NCBI GenBank assembly: GCA_031271025.1
Contig: JAISWQ010000158.1
Span: forward strand, 1 to 48,521
Source: Zoogloeaceae bacterium
GTDB lineage: Bacteria; Pseudomonadota; Gammaproteobacteria; Burkholderiales; Rhodocyclaceae
Direction: 5' to 3'
Length of the DNA stretch: 48,521 nt
The translations under genes and the position numbers were made by a program. Positions 9,222 through 17,724 of the stretch are shown piece after piece. The notes beneath the pieces are model-generated. The model saw nothing but the letters and a program-made list of their open reading frames with translations, was not told the origin of the DNA and did no database searches. Within the stretch, counting starts at the first letter, position 1. Each line of letters begins with the position of its first letter.

Positions 9222-9719
9222 TCATTCTTCCGTGATCAGTACTTCTGTATAAACGGGCGTGGCGTTGAAGAGCGTATGCATATCCACATTGCGCATACGG
9301 ATGCAACCGTGCGAATGCGGTACGCGCATAGGCGCGGAATCGGTGCAACCGTGGATATAGATGTAACGGCGCTGGCTATCGACGCAGTGGCCCGCGGCGT
9401 CATGACCGCGATTGATGCCGGGTTCCGCTCCGCACAGCCAGAGAATGCGGGTCAGAATCCAGTCGCGCGCAGGTTGTGTGGCAGCAAGTTCGGGCGTCCA
9501 GATTTCACCCGTCGGGCGACGCCCGGAAAACACCGTACCCAGCGGACAACCTTCGCCGATTTTTGCGCGGATGAAATGGCGGCCACGCGGCGTCTGGCCA
9601 CTGCCTTCCCGTTCGCCCGCGCCGTTTACACTCGTGGAGACAGGAAAAATCGCGTGCGGCTTCCCGGCGTCATCGAGCAGGAAAAGCTGCTGGCAAGCCA
9701 GGGAAATATGGATTTTCAT
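9222..9719 (-). CDS. L,D-transpeptidase (YkuD domain)
   Basis: YkuD-domain proteins form 3-3 cross-links in peptidoglycan or attach proteins to it. The 165-residue product is essentially one catalytic domain. It has the YIHGCTDSA segment (His123) and the signature SHGCIRM with the catalytic Cys139. There is no evident signal peptide, which is odd for an enzyme that should act in the periplasm. Several short YkuD proteins of this type lack one, so either export is non-classical or the role is different. It is the third leftward gene after rseC and mucD, 86 bases behind mucD, and may be read from the same transcript. Confidence 0.88.
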   Translation of the reverse strand: MKIHISLACQQLFLLDDAGKPHAIFPVSTSVNGAGEREGSGQTPRGRHFIRAKIGEGCPLGTVFSGRRPTGEIWTPELAATQPARDWILTRILWLCGAEPGINRGHDAAGHCVDSQRRYIYIHGCTDSAPMRVPHSHGCIRMRNVDMHTLFNATPVYTEVLITEE

Positions 9720-9805
9720 GGGTGGGGCAAGCCCGCAGCCTGGATAGAAAGAGGACAGAGGCGATCGATCAGGTCACATCCAGGCAATGCGGGCAGCAGG
9801 TTCCC

Positions 9806-11233
9806 TTAGTCTTTTTTCAGCGTCACGAAGGTCTGGTTTTCCCCACGTCGAATCAGAAAGGTAAAGTTCGTGCCCTTGGGAATTTGCGCAAGGCGTTGTT
9901 CCAGTTGGGCAGGGAGCGCCAGGGGATAGCTTGCACCCTTGACGATGAGGACAAGCAATATGTCGCCGGGACGCAAACCCGCGCGTATGGCGTTGCCGCT
10001 GGCATCATCCACCAACAGGCCGCTTTCGCGGATACCCAGTTTATGCCGCTGCTCCGGGGAAAGCGCGCGGAGAATCAGCCCCAGCTTGCTGGTGTGTGAG
10101 CTTTCCGGCGCTTTGCTGCCCTGGGCAAGCGGCGCGCTGTCATCCCTGGCTTCGCCCACTGTCACACTCAGGTCGTGCAACTTGCCTTTGCGCCAGATTT
10201 GCAGCGTCACGTTTGCGCCGGGACGAGTGGCCGCCACCTGCCTGGGCAATTCCGAAGCGTGCTCTACCGCCTTGCCGTTGAAACGCAGGATTACGTCCCC
10301 TGCTTCTACCCCGGCCTTATCGGCTGCGCCCCCCTTCTCCACCAGACTGACCAGCGCGCCCACCGGCTTTTCCAGTCCGAAGGATTCGGCCAGTTCCTTG
10401 CTGACGTCCTGGATGGCCACGCCCAGCAGTCCCCGGCTGACTCGTCCGGTGGCGCGCAATTGGCGCTGAACGTCCATCGCCACATCAATGGGAATTGCGA
10501 AGGAAAGCCCCATGTAACCACCGTTGCGGCTGTAAATCTGCGAGTTGATGCCGACCACTTCGCCCGCAAGGTTGAAAAGCGGACCGCCGGAATTGCCGGG
10601 ATTGACGGCCACGTCGGTCTGGATGAAGGGGACGTAATTTTCCTGTGGCAACGCGCGTCCCTTGGCGGAAACAATGCCTGCCGTCACCGTACTTTCCAGC
10701 CCGAAAGGCGATCCGATGGCCACCACCCATTCGCCAACGCGCAATTTCTCCGATTCGCCCAGACGCGCAAACGGCAGTCCTTTCGCCTCGATTTTGAGGA
10801 GCGCCACGTCCGTGCGTTTGTCCGCGCCAACCACCTGCGCCGAAAACTCACGCTTGTCGGAAAGCCGCACGGTGACTTCATCGGCGCCGGCCACCACATG
10901 CGCGTTGGTCAGCAGATAACCATCCTCGCTGAGAATAAAACCCGAACCGAGCGAACGCCGTTCGGATTCCTTCGCCGCATCCGGCAGGCCATGCGGCAGG
11001 AAACGCCGGAAGAATTCCGGCATTTCATCGTCGTTGAAGGGAAAGAGAGGAAGGCTGTCACGTTGCTGCCGGATGATTTGCGTGGTGCTGATATTCACCA
11101 CGACTTTGGCCTGCTTTTCAGCAAGATCGGTAAAGTCCGGCAGCAGCCGCGCCGTTGCGTTCTGCGCGATTGCGTTGCCTGCGAACGCCAGGTTCATGAA
11201 CATGAGAAACCAAAGAATATACAGTTTTCGCAT
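9806..11233 (-). CDS. mucD: Periplasmic serine protease, DegP/MucD family
   Basis: HtrA-type protease and chaperone that removes misfolded envelope proteins. The 475-residue product has an N-terminal signal peptide ending near NAIAQ (about residue 24), a trypsin-like domain with the triad His112 (TNAHVV), Asp142 (TDVALL) and Ser215 (GNSGGP), and two PDZ domains (about 255-350 and 380-470). An AGGAGG ribosome site lies 7 bases before the ATG. It sits 21 bases downstream of rseC. That matches the rseC-mucD order of sigma-E operons, which supports MucD over a generic DegP. Confidence 0.95.
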   Translation of the reverse strand: MRKLYILWFLMFMNLAFAGNAIAQNATARLLPDFTDLAEKQAKVVVNISTTQIIRQQRDSLPLFPFNDDEMPEFFRRFLPHGLPDAAKESERRSLGSGFILSEDGYLLTNAHVVAGADEVTVRLSDKREFSAQVVGADKRTDVALLKIEAKGLPFARLGESEKLRVGEWVVAIGSPFGLESTVTAGIVSAKGRALPQENYVPFIQTDVAVNPGNSGGPLFNLAGEVVGINSQIYSRNGGYMGLSFAIPIDVAMDVQRQLRATGRVSRGLLGVAIQDVSKELAESFGLEKPVGALVSLVEKGGAADKAGVEAGDVILRFNGKAVEHASELPRQVAATRPGANVTLQIWRKGKLHDLSVTVGEARDDSAPLAQGSKAPESSHTSKLGLILRALSPEQRHKLGIRESGLLVDDASGNAIRAGLRPGDILLVLIVKGASYPLALPAQLEQRLAQIPKGTNFTFLIRRGENQTFVTLKKD

Positions 11234-11254
11234 GGAAAATTCCTCCTGAAAAGG

Positions 11255-11752
11255 TCAAACGGTACGCGTAATATAAGGTGTGTTTGCGGATTTTCCAGCC
11301 TTGCGCACGCCCCGGACGTACAGCGCGCAAAAGGCAAGCGCCAGTCCGAGCGCCGCGCCGACAAACGCTGCGCCTTCCCCACCCAGTTGCTGCCCCAGCA
11401 CAGCGCCTGCAAGCAGCCCTGCCAGCGGCAAACCGTAGGCCAGGATGGTTGCCTGCCGCATGAGCGCCGCGTCTGGCATGTGTACCCACACCTGCTCGCC
11501 TGCCGCCGCTCCTTCCGGGTTGGCGACGGTATGGCGTCGCGCCGCCGCAAACAGACGTGGCAGCTCCACGCCACCGCAGCCGCCTTCCTCATGGCAGCGC
11601 CCGCAACCGGAGAGCATCTCAATCACGGCCTCATCGCCTGAAAGCATGACCACCCGCGCCAATTGCCCATGCTCAGGGCGGGAAGCACAGGTTGTGGAAG
11701 AGGCGTCTGTCAAGCCTTGTCTGACCATATTTCGGAGTAAATCGTATGGCAT
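11255..11752 (-). CDS. rseC: SoxR-reducing/sigma-E regulator RseC (MucC)
   Basis: RseC is an inner-membrane protein linked to positive control of sigma E and, as a family member of RsxC-type systems, to SoxR reduction. The 165-residue product has a cysteine cluster (Cys50, Cys53, Cys59 in GCGRCHEEGGCG) followed by two membrane helices (about 101-120 and 126-146), the family layout. No clear ribosome site precedes the ATG at 11752; the ATG at 11728, eight codons in, is an alternative start. The usual upstream rpoE, rseA and rseB genes are absent: polA lies there instead. A perfect TATAAT at 11835-11830 may be its -10 box. Confidence 0.85.
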   Translation of the reverse strand: MPYDLLRNMVRQGLTDASSTTCASRPEHGQLARVVMLSGDEAVIEMLSGCGRCHEEGGCGGVELPRLFAAARRHTVANPEGAAAGEQVWVHMPDAALMRQATILAYGLPLAGLLAGAVLGQQLGGEGAAFVGAALGLALAFCALYVRGVRKAGKSANTPYITRTV

Positions 11753-12025
11753 TTGGTTTTTGGGGTTTGCTGTGCCGCGAGCGCTTGAACGGGGGTTCGA
11801 TGCTCCAAGGCACGTTGTGGGATGGGATGATTATAGACGTCCAGATTGCGCATGAGGGTGGTTTCCAGTTTGTTTGCGGAATGGACACGGGTTTGTTGCA
11901 TACGTCCGTTCATTTTTGCTGGCGATGATGGTCAGCAACTCCCTGTATGCAGAGCCGGTGGTGTAATCCCGCATCGAGACAACAGGAGTGGGGTTGTACG
12001 GGAGAAGGGGCGTAACCTGTCGTGC
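11753..12025. other. Spacer between polA and rseC
   Basis: About 270 bases between the polA stop and the rseC start, both leftward. It contains TATAAT on the minus strand (11835-11830), with no good -35 box, about 80 bases before rseC. Two short leftward frames here show no ribosome site or protein features. I see no terminator hairpin with a T run after polA. Confidence 0.5.
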
Positions 12026-14764
12026 TCAATGCGCCGCATCCCAGTTTTCGCCGACGCCCACATCCACGACCAGCGGCACGGCGAGCGGGAGGACGCCAGT
12101 CATCAGGCGCGGGAGCCGGATGCGGATTTCGGCAAGTTCCTCTTCCGGGACTTCCAGAATCAGTTCGTCGTGCACTTGCAGGATCACGCGGCTTTTCCTG
12201 CCGGTTTCGCCAAGCCATGTCTGCACGGCGATCATGGCGAGTTTGATGAGATCGGCGGCAGTACCCTGCATGGGGGCATTGATGGCGGCGCGTTCCGCGC
12301 CCTGACGGCGAGCGGCGCTGGCGGCAGTGATATCCGGCAGGTTCAGCCTGCGTCCCAGCACGGTTTCCACGTAGCCTTTTTCCCGCGCCCGTTCGCGTGT
12401 TTCCTCCATATAGCGGGCGACGCCGGGGTAACGCTCGAAATAGCGGGTGATGTAATTCTGCGCATCGGTGCGGGCAAGCCCCAGATTGCGGGCAAGGCCA
12501 AAGGAACTCATGCCATAGATCAGGCCAAAGTTGATGGTCTTGGCGACACGGCGTTGTTCCGCGCTGACTTCCAGCGGCGAGACGCCAAAAATTTCCGAAG
12601 CCGTGGCGCGATGCACGTCCTCCCCCGCCGCGAAGGCAGCCAGAAGACGTTCATCGCCGGAAAGATGCGCCATGATGCGCAGTTCGATCTGCGAATAGTC
12701 GGCGGAAACGAGTTTCATCCCCGGCGGCGCGATAAAGGCGGCGCGGATGCGGCGGCCTTCCCCGGTACGCGCCGGGATGTTTTGCAGGTTGGGATCGGAA
12801 GAAGCCAGCCGCCCCGTAACGGCGGTCGCCTGCGAAAAATGCGTGTGTACCCGCCCAGTGGCGGGAGAAATCATGCGGGGCAGTTTGTCGGTATAGGTGC
12901 TCTTCAATTTGGAAAGGCTGCGATGCTCCAGCAGAATGCGCGGCAGCGGGTAATCCAGCGCCAGTTCAGCCAGCACTTCCTCATCGGTGGAAGGCGCTCC
13001 GCCGGGGGTCTTTTTTTTCACCGGGAGTTTCTGCTGCTCGAAGAGAATTTCCGCCAACTGTTTGGGGGAACCCAGATTGAAGGCGGTTCCGGCAAGCTGG
13101 TGTGCCTGGGCTTCCAGCGCCACGATCTGACGCCCCAATTCCAGACTTTGCGTCTGCAACAAACCGGCGTCGATCAGCACGCCCGCGCGCTCCATCCGAT
13201 AAAGCGCCTGCTGCACCGGCAGTTCGATGTCCGCATAGACGCGCGTCAACCCGGCATCGGCGGCAATGCGGGGAAACAGGGTTTCGTGCAGACGCAGCAC
13301 CAGATCGGCATCCTCGGCGGCATAGACGGCGGCCTTTTCGATCGGCGTCTCGGCAAAGCCGATGGCCTTCGCGCCCCTGCCGCAGAGTTCCGCATAGGCA
13401 ATGGCCGTAATGCCCAGGTGGCGGCGGGCAAGCTGATCCAGGTCATGCCCGCGTTCGGATTCCAGCACATAGGATTGCAACAGGGTATCGTGCGCGATTC
13501 CCGCAAGCGCAATCCCGTGATTGGCGAAAACATGCTGGTCGTATTTGAGGTTTTGTCCGGCTTTCCTGTGCGTGGACGATTCCAGCCAGGGTTTCAGACG
13601 CGCCAGCACGGCGTCTTGCGGAAGCTGGCCTGAGCCGTCCACGAGCAGATCCGCTTCCTGATGCGCAAGCGGCAGGTAGCAGGCGAGGCCGGGCGCGACG
13701 GCAAGGGAAAGCCCCACCAGCCGCGCGTCGAAAAAATCCAGACTGGTGGTTTCCGTATCCAGCGCGGTCAGCGGCGCGGCTTCGATGCGCGCCAGCCAGT
13801 TTTCAAAGGCGGGCCAGTCGCGCACGGTTTCGTAGCCGACGCGATGCGCGCCTTCCGCTTGCGGGGGAGCATCGCTGGCGGGCGCTTTCGGGGCGAGCGG
13901 ACGGAAAGCGGGCGGACGAACCTCCGCCGCGGCGGCAAGCCAGGAACGAAAGCCGAAGCGTTCGTAAAGCGCCGCCAGCGTTGCCGCATCCGGCACGGCG
14001 GGCAGCAGATCGGCGGGTTCGGGCAGGTTGGGAAGATCGCGGCGTATCGTGACCAGTCTTTTGCCCAGCGGCAGGAACGCCAGATGCGCGCGCAGGTTTT
14101 CGCCAACCACACCGCCGATTTCCTCGGCATGGGCGACGATTTCATCCAGCGAACCGTAAGTGGAAAGCCACTTGACCGCTGTCTTGGGGCCGCATTTCTT
14201 CACGCCCGGCACGTTATCCACGGCATCCCCCATGAGCGCCAGATAATCCACGATGCGCTCCGGCGGCACGCCGAATTTGGCCGTCACGCCCGCCACATCC
14301 AGCATTTCGTCGCTCATGGTGTTGATGAGCCGGGTGTGCGCATCCACCAGTTGCGCCATATCCTTGTCGCCGGTGGAAACCAGGGTTTCCAGTCCCGCCT
14401 GCGCGGCTCTGGCGGCAAGGGTGCCGATCACATCGTCGGCTTCCACCCCGTCGATAATCAGCAACGGCCAGCCTTCGGCGCGGATGGCTTCGTGGATCGG
14501 CGGAATTTGCAGGGCGAGGTCTTCCGGCATGGGCGGACGCTGCGCCTTGTACTCCGGGAACCAGTCGTCGCGGAAGGTTTTACCCCTGGCGTCGAAGACC
14601 ACGGCCTTGTATTCCGCCTTGAAGTCGGCATTCAGGCGGCGTAGCATGGCAAGCACGCCCTTCAGCGCCCCGGTGGGAAACCCCTCGCGGTTCCTGAGAT
14701 CGGGGAGCGCGTGATAGGCGCGATAAAGATAGGAAGAACCGTCCACCAGCAACAACAAGGCCAT
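12026..14764 (-). CDS. polA: DNA polymerase I
   Basis: Polymerase of repair and Okazaki-fragment processing. The 912-residue product has all three domains. The 5' nuclease domain is at about 1-290 (starts ALLLLVDGSSYLYRAYHAL). The 3'-5' exonuclease has its acidic motif LDTET (Asp336, Glu338), so proofreading should be active, unlike in Bacillus-type enzymes. The polymerase domain carries motif A (SADYSQIELR), motif B (RRVAKTINFGLIYG) and motif C (VHDE, Asp866). The length is close to the 928 residues of E. coli. AGGTG precedes the ATG. The LOG gene diverges from it. Confidence 0.99.
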   Translation of the reverse strand: MALLLLVDGSSYLYRAYHALPDLRNREGFPTGALKGVLAMLRRLNADFKAEYKAVVFDARGKTFRDDWFPEYKAQRPPMPEDLALQIPPIHEAIRAEGWPLLIIDGVEADDVIGTLAARAAQAGLETLVSTGDKDMAQLVDAHTRLINTMSDEMLDVAGVTAKFGVPPERIVDYLALMGDAVDNVPGVKKCGPKTAVKWLSTYGSLDEIVAHAEEIGGVVGENLRAHLAFLPLGKRLVTIRRDLPNLPEPADLLPAVPDAATLAALYERFGFRSWLAAAAEVRPPAFRPLAPKAPASDAPPQAEGAHRVGYETVRDWPAFENWLARIEAAPLTALDTETTSLDFFDARLVGLSLAVAPGLACYLPLAHQEADLLVDGSGQLPQDAVLARLKPWLESSTHRKAGQNLKYDQHVFANHGIALAGIAHDTLLQSYVLESERGHDLDQLARRHLGITAIAYAELCGRGAKAIGFAETPIEKAAVYAAEDADLVLRLHETLFPRIAADAGLTRVYADIELPVQQALYRMERAGVLIDAGLLQTQSLELGRQIVALEAQAHQLAGTAFNLGSPKQLAEILFEQQKLPVKKKTPGGAPSTDEEVLAELALDYPLPRILLEHRSLSKLKSTYTDKLPRMISPATGRVHTHFSQATAVTGRLASSDPNLQNIPARTGEGRRIRAAFIAPPGMKLVSADYSQIELRIMAHLSGDERLLAAFAAGEDVHRATASEIFGVSPLEVSAEQRRVAKTINFGLIYGMSSFGLARNLGLARTDAQNYITRYFERYPGVARYMEETRERAREKGYVETVLGRRLNLPDITAASAARRQGAERAAINAPMQGTAADLIKLAMIAVQTWLGETGRKSRVILQVHDELILEVPEEELAEIRIRLPRLMTGVLPLAVPLVVDVGVGENWDAAH

Positions 14765-14800
14765 AGCGCACCTGAAAGGATTATGTCTGTTTCAATTCAC

Positions 14801-14815
14801 GCCCGGAAACCGGGC
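14801..14815. promoter_or_regulatory. Short GC hairpin in the polA/LOG divergent region
   Basis: GCCCGG-AAA-CCGGGC, a perfect 6-bp stem in the 133-base gap between two divergent genes. It has no T run, so it is not a terminator. It could be a regulator site, or nothing. Confidence 0.3.
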
Positions 14816-14879
14816 AACCGCAACGCACGGAAGCTCAATGTTGCTCCATGCGGATTATCCCCCGAAAGGGAAATTTCAG

Positions 14880-14902
14880 ACCGGAGTTGGTTTCACCATG
14901 AA
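14880..14902 (+). repeat. Duplicated start module, copy 1 (at the LOG gene)
   Basis: The 23 bases from ACCGGAG through the start codon to ATGAA recur at 15697-15719 with two differences. Read in the frame of the start codon, both copies (with the preceding codon) encode QTGVGFTM, and the base differences are synonymous. This copy supplies the start region of the LOG gene. Confidence 0.65.
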
Positions 14903-15617
14903 TAAAAAAGAAAAACTGCCGCCCATGCGGGATTCCAGACGCCATTCCGAATCGGCGCGGGAAGCCTGGCGCGTATTTGGCATCATGTCGGAATTCGTGG
15001 AGGCCACGGATCGCCTGCAAACCATTCTGCCCGCTGTTTCCCTGTTCGGGAGCGCCCGCACCGCGCGCAACGCGCCCTATTATCAGTTGGCGGAAACCAT
15101 TGCGAAAAAACTTTCCGACGCGGGCTTTGCCGTGATTTCCGGCGGCGGCCCCGGCATCATGGAGGCCGCCAACAAGGGCGCTTATCACGGACGTTCGCCT
15201 TCCGTCGGTCTCAACATCGAGCTGCCGCATGAACAGAAAGGCAACGCCTACCAGGATGTTTCCCATACGTTCCGCCACTTTTTCGCGCGCAAATACATGT
15301 TTGTGCGCTTTGCCTCCGCCTACGTGGTGATGCCCGGCGGCTTCGGCACACTGGACGAACTGATGGAAGCCCTGACCCTGGTGCAGACGCGCAAGACCTC
15401 CCGCATTCCCATCATTCTGGTCGGCGCGGCCTTCTGGGGCGGTCTCATCGTCTGGCTCCGCGAACGCCTCGTCACGGAAGGCATGATCGATCCGGAAGAC
15501 CTGGATCTGATACAGGTCGTGGATGCTCCCGATCAGGTCGTTGCGGCGGTCTTTGCGCACTACGAGGCCAGCAGGAACCAGAATCCGGTGGCGGAAGAGC
15601 AGATGCTCAATCTTTGA
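14898..15617 (+). CDS. LOG family protein (cytokinin riboside 5'-monophosphate phosphoribohydrolase-like)
   Basis: LOG proteins cleave nucleoside 5'-monophosphates to free base and ribose 5-phosphate; many bacterial members have an unsettled physiological role. The 239-residue product has the Rossmann-like fold with GGGPGIMEA at 82-90 and the signature PGGFGTLDE at 146-154. I chose the ATG at 14898. The frame continues upstream to an ATG at 14838, but the extra residues fall in a duplicated intergenic module. A GGAG lies 12 bases before the start, which is a long spacing. Neighbours (polA behind, pilB ahead) give no hint of pathway. Confidence 0.88.
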   Translation: MNKKEKLPPMRDSRRHSESAREAWRVFGIMSEFVEATDRLQTILPAVSLFGSARTARNAPYYQLAETIAKKLSDAGFAVISGGGPGIMEAANKGAYHGRSPSVGLNIELPHEQKGNAYQDVSHTFRHFFARKYMFVRFASAYVVMPGGFGTLDELMEALTLVQTRKTSRIPIILVGAAFWGGLIVWLRERLVTEGMIDPEDLDLIQVVDAPDQVVAAVFAHYEASRNQNPVAEEQMLNL

Positions 15618-15632
15618 GAAGCTGTTTGGGAA

Positions 15633-15690
15633 AGCAAGAAATAAGCGATAGGCGTTCATGCGAAGTCGCTCAAAACAAACCTGGAAGGGG
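15633..15690 (+). repeat. 58-base intergenic repeat, copy B
   Basis: Matches the reverse complement of 281-338 at 54 of 58 positions. It begins AGCAAGAAATAAGCGATAGG and ends ACCTGGAAGGGG. It lies about 290 bases upstream of pilB. Copy A is upstream of the pilin-like gene. Confidence 0.8.
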
Positions 15691-15696
15691 ATGCAA

Positions 15697-15719
15697 ACCG
15701 GAGTTGGTTTTACGATGAA
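15697..15719 (+). repeat. Duplicated start module, copy 2
   Basis: Second copy of the ACCGGAG to ATGAA module of the LOG gene. It follows directly on repeat copy B and is in frame with an ATG inside it, giving a continuous rightward frame of 107 codons (15658-15981). That frame has no other sign of being a gene. Confidence 0.6.
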
Positions 15720-15977
15720 AGTAGTGAATAAAACTCCTCGCCACTGTAAGACGCGCAGCCGTGTAGCCATTCTCCCGCCTCGTCATGGGGTGTTTGCGCC
15801 AATGCCGGTTTTCGCATTTTCTTGTCCGCATTCCCAATGCAAGCCAGCGCCAGGAACTTGCGGTATCGCTTTATCAATGTGTCCCAAGAGCATGTTTTTT
15901 CGCGTATTTTGGCTTTACAAAATTGTCGGCTCGTTGCATTATCCGCAAAGTTTTCTCCCTTTGGGGTTTCTTTGGTC

Positions 15978-17690
15978 ATGAACGTTTCGGGATCTGCCGC
16001 ATTGTCGGGTTTGGCGCGCTCGCTCGTGCAAGCGGGGCGCGTGATGGAATCAGACGCCCGCGATGCCCAGGTCAGAGCTATCGATAGTGAAACCTCGTTC
16101 GCGGAAGAAATCACCAAACTGCAAAAAATCTCCTCGCTGGATCTTGCCCGTTTCACCAGCACGGCTTACGGCATTCCCTATCTCGATCTTGCCGCCTACG
16201 ACGCCGGCTACATTCCCAAGAACTCGATGGATTTCAAGCTGGCATTGACCCATCGGGTCATTCCGCTTTACAAGCGGGGCGGACGGCTCTCGCTTGCGGT
16301 GGTCGACCCCACCAACCAGAAGGCGTTGGAGGAAATCCGCTTTCAGAGCGCGCTTACCGTAGATCCCATCATCGTCGAAATCGACAAGCTGATGCCGCTC
16401 CTGAAGGAGCTGACCGTCTCCATCACCGAGGCGCTGCGGGTCAACGATGATCAGGAAGCCTACGAATTCGACTTCGACACCCTGACCGAAGACAGCGGCA
16501 GCACCGAGACTACGGATGTCGAAGATGCGCCCATCGTCAAGTTCATCCAGAAAATCCTGATCGACGCCATCAACGATGGCGCTTCCGACATTCACTTTGA
16601 GCCTTACGAAAAATATTACCGCATTCGTTTTCGCATTGACGGCGACCTGCGGGAAATTGCCCGCCCCCCAAAAGTCGTACAGGAAAAAATCGCCTCCCGC
16701 ATCAAGATCATCTCCCGTCTCGACATCGCCGAGAAACGGGTGCCGCAGGACGGACGTACCAGAATCGTGCTCACAGCTTCCCGTGTCATTGATTTCCGGG
16801 TCAGCACACTGCCCACCCTGCACGGTGAAAAAATCGTGATGCGTATCCTTGACCCGACCTCCGCCACCCTGGGCATCGAGGCGCTGGGTTACGAAGATGA
16901 CCAGAAGGCGGTCCTCATGGACGCAATCCAGCGTCCCTATGGCATGGTGCTGGTGACAGGCCCCACAGGTTCCGGGAAAACGGTGTCGCTCTATACCTGC
17001 CTCAACATCCTGAACAAACCCGGCGTCAATATTTCCACAGCGGAAGACCCGGCGGAAATCAATCTGGCGGGGATCAATCAGGTCAACGTCGACGACAGGG
17101 TGGGTCTCACCTTCGCCGCAGCCCTGAAATCCTTTCTGCGGCAAGACCCGGACATCATCATGGTGGGGGAAATCCGCGATCTGGAAACGGCGGAAATCGC
17201 CGTGAAGGCCGCGCAAACCGGACACATGGTGCTCTCCACCCTGCACACCAACGACGCGCCGCAGACCCTCACCCGCCTGATGAACATGGGGGTGCCGCTT
17301 TTCAACATCGCCAGCAGCATCCTGCTCATTACCGCACAACGGCTGGCGCGACGGCTATGTACCTGCAAGGAAGAACTGGACGTGCCGCGTGAAAGCCTCC
17401 TGAACGCTGGCTTCACGGAAGCCGATCTGGATGGTTCCTGGACACTCTATGGACCTGGCGGCGGCTGCGGCAAGTGCCGTGGTTCTGGCTACAAGGGACG
17501 GGTCGGCATCTACCAGGTCATGCCGGTTTCCGAAGTCATGCAAAAGCTCATCCTCTCCGGCGCAACGGCTCTGGATATTGCCGAACAGGCCAAAAAGGAA
17601 GGCGTGCGCACCCTGCGCCAGTCCGGGCTTTTGAAAGTCAAGCGGGGACTCACTTCGCTGGACGAAGTTCTGAACGTTACAAACGAATGA
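15978..17690 (+). CDS. pilB: Type IV pilus extension ATPase PilB
   Basis: Cytoplasmic hexameric motor that drives pilus assembly. The 570-residue product has an N-terminal domain of about 150 residues that binds the platform proteins. The C-terminal RecA-like core has Walker A GPTGSGKT at 328-335, the Walker B/Asp box segment IIMVGEIRD (Glu398) and the His box STLHTND. A zinc-binding cysteine set follows (Cys461, Cys463, Cys497, Cys500); the first pair is spaced C-x-C rather than the more common C-x-x-C. I chose ATG 15978; the frame extends upstream to 15822, but those residues are not family-like and the length already fits. pilC follows 34 bases later. Confidence 0.96.
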   Translation: MNVSGSAALSGLARSLVQAGRVMESDARDAQVRAIDSETSFAEEITKLQKISSLDLARFTSTAYGIPYLDLAAYDAGYIPKNSMDFKLALTHRVIPLYKRGGRLSLAVVDPTNQKALEEIRFQSALTVDPIIVEIDKLMPLLKELTVSITEALRVNDDQEAYEFDFDTLTEDSGSTETTDVEDAPIVKFIQKILIDAINDGASDIHFEPYEKYYRIRFRIDGDLREIARPPKVVQEKIASRIKIISRLDIAEKRVPQDGRTRIVLTASRVIDFRVSTLPTLHGEKIVMRILDPTSATLGIEALGYEDDQKAVLMDAIQRPYGMVLVTGPTGSGKTVSLYTCLNILNKPGVNISTAEDPAEINLAGINQVNVDDRVGLTFAAALKSFLRQDPDIIMVGEIRDLETAEIAVKAAQTGHMVLSTLHTNDAPQTLTRLMNMGVPLFNIASSILLITAQRLARRLCTCKEELDVPRESLLNAGFTEADLDGSWTLYGPGGGCGKCRGSGYKGRVGIYQVMPVSEVMQKLILSGATALDIAEQAKKEGVRTLRQSGLLKVKRGLTSLDEVLNVTNE

Positions 17691-17724
17691 AATCACGCAT
17701 TTTTGCAAAAGGGGGATATCTATC

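Larger units (their letters stand above)
15618..15977. other. Gene-free region between the LOG gene and pilB
   Basis: This 360-base region holds copy B of the 58-base repeat (15633-15690), followed at once by the second copy of the start module (15697-15719). The rest is AT-richer towards pilB. Frames on both strands (a rightward one from 15658, and leftward ones overlapping the pilB start) show no ribosome site and no recognisable domain. They look like by-products of the repeats. Confidence 0.55.

Noticed and set aside
15658..16162. Small frames on both strands in the LOG-pilB spacer
   Set aside because: They fall on the 58-base repeat and start module or overlap the pilB N-terminus, and have no ribosome site or domain. 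The peptide similarity at QTGVGFTM is reported as a repeat, not a gene.
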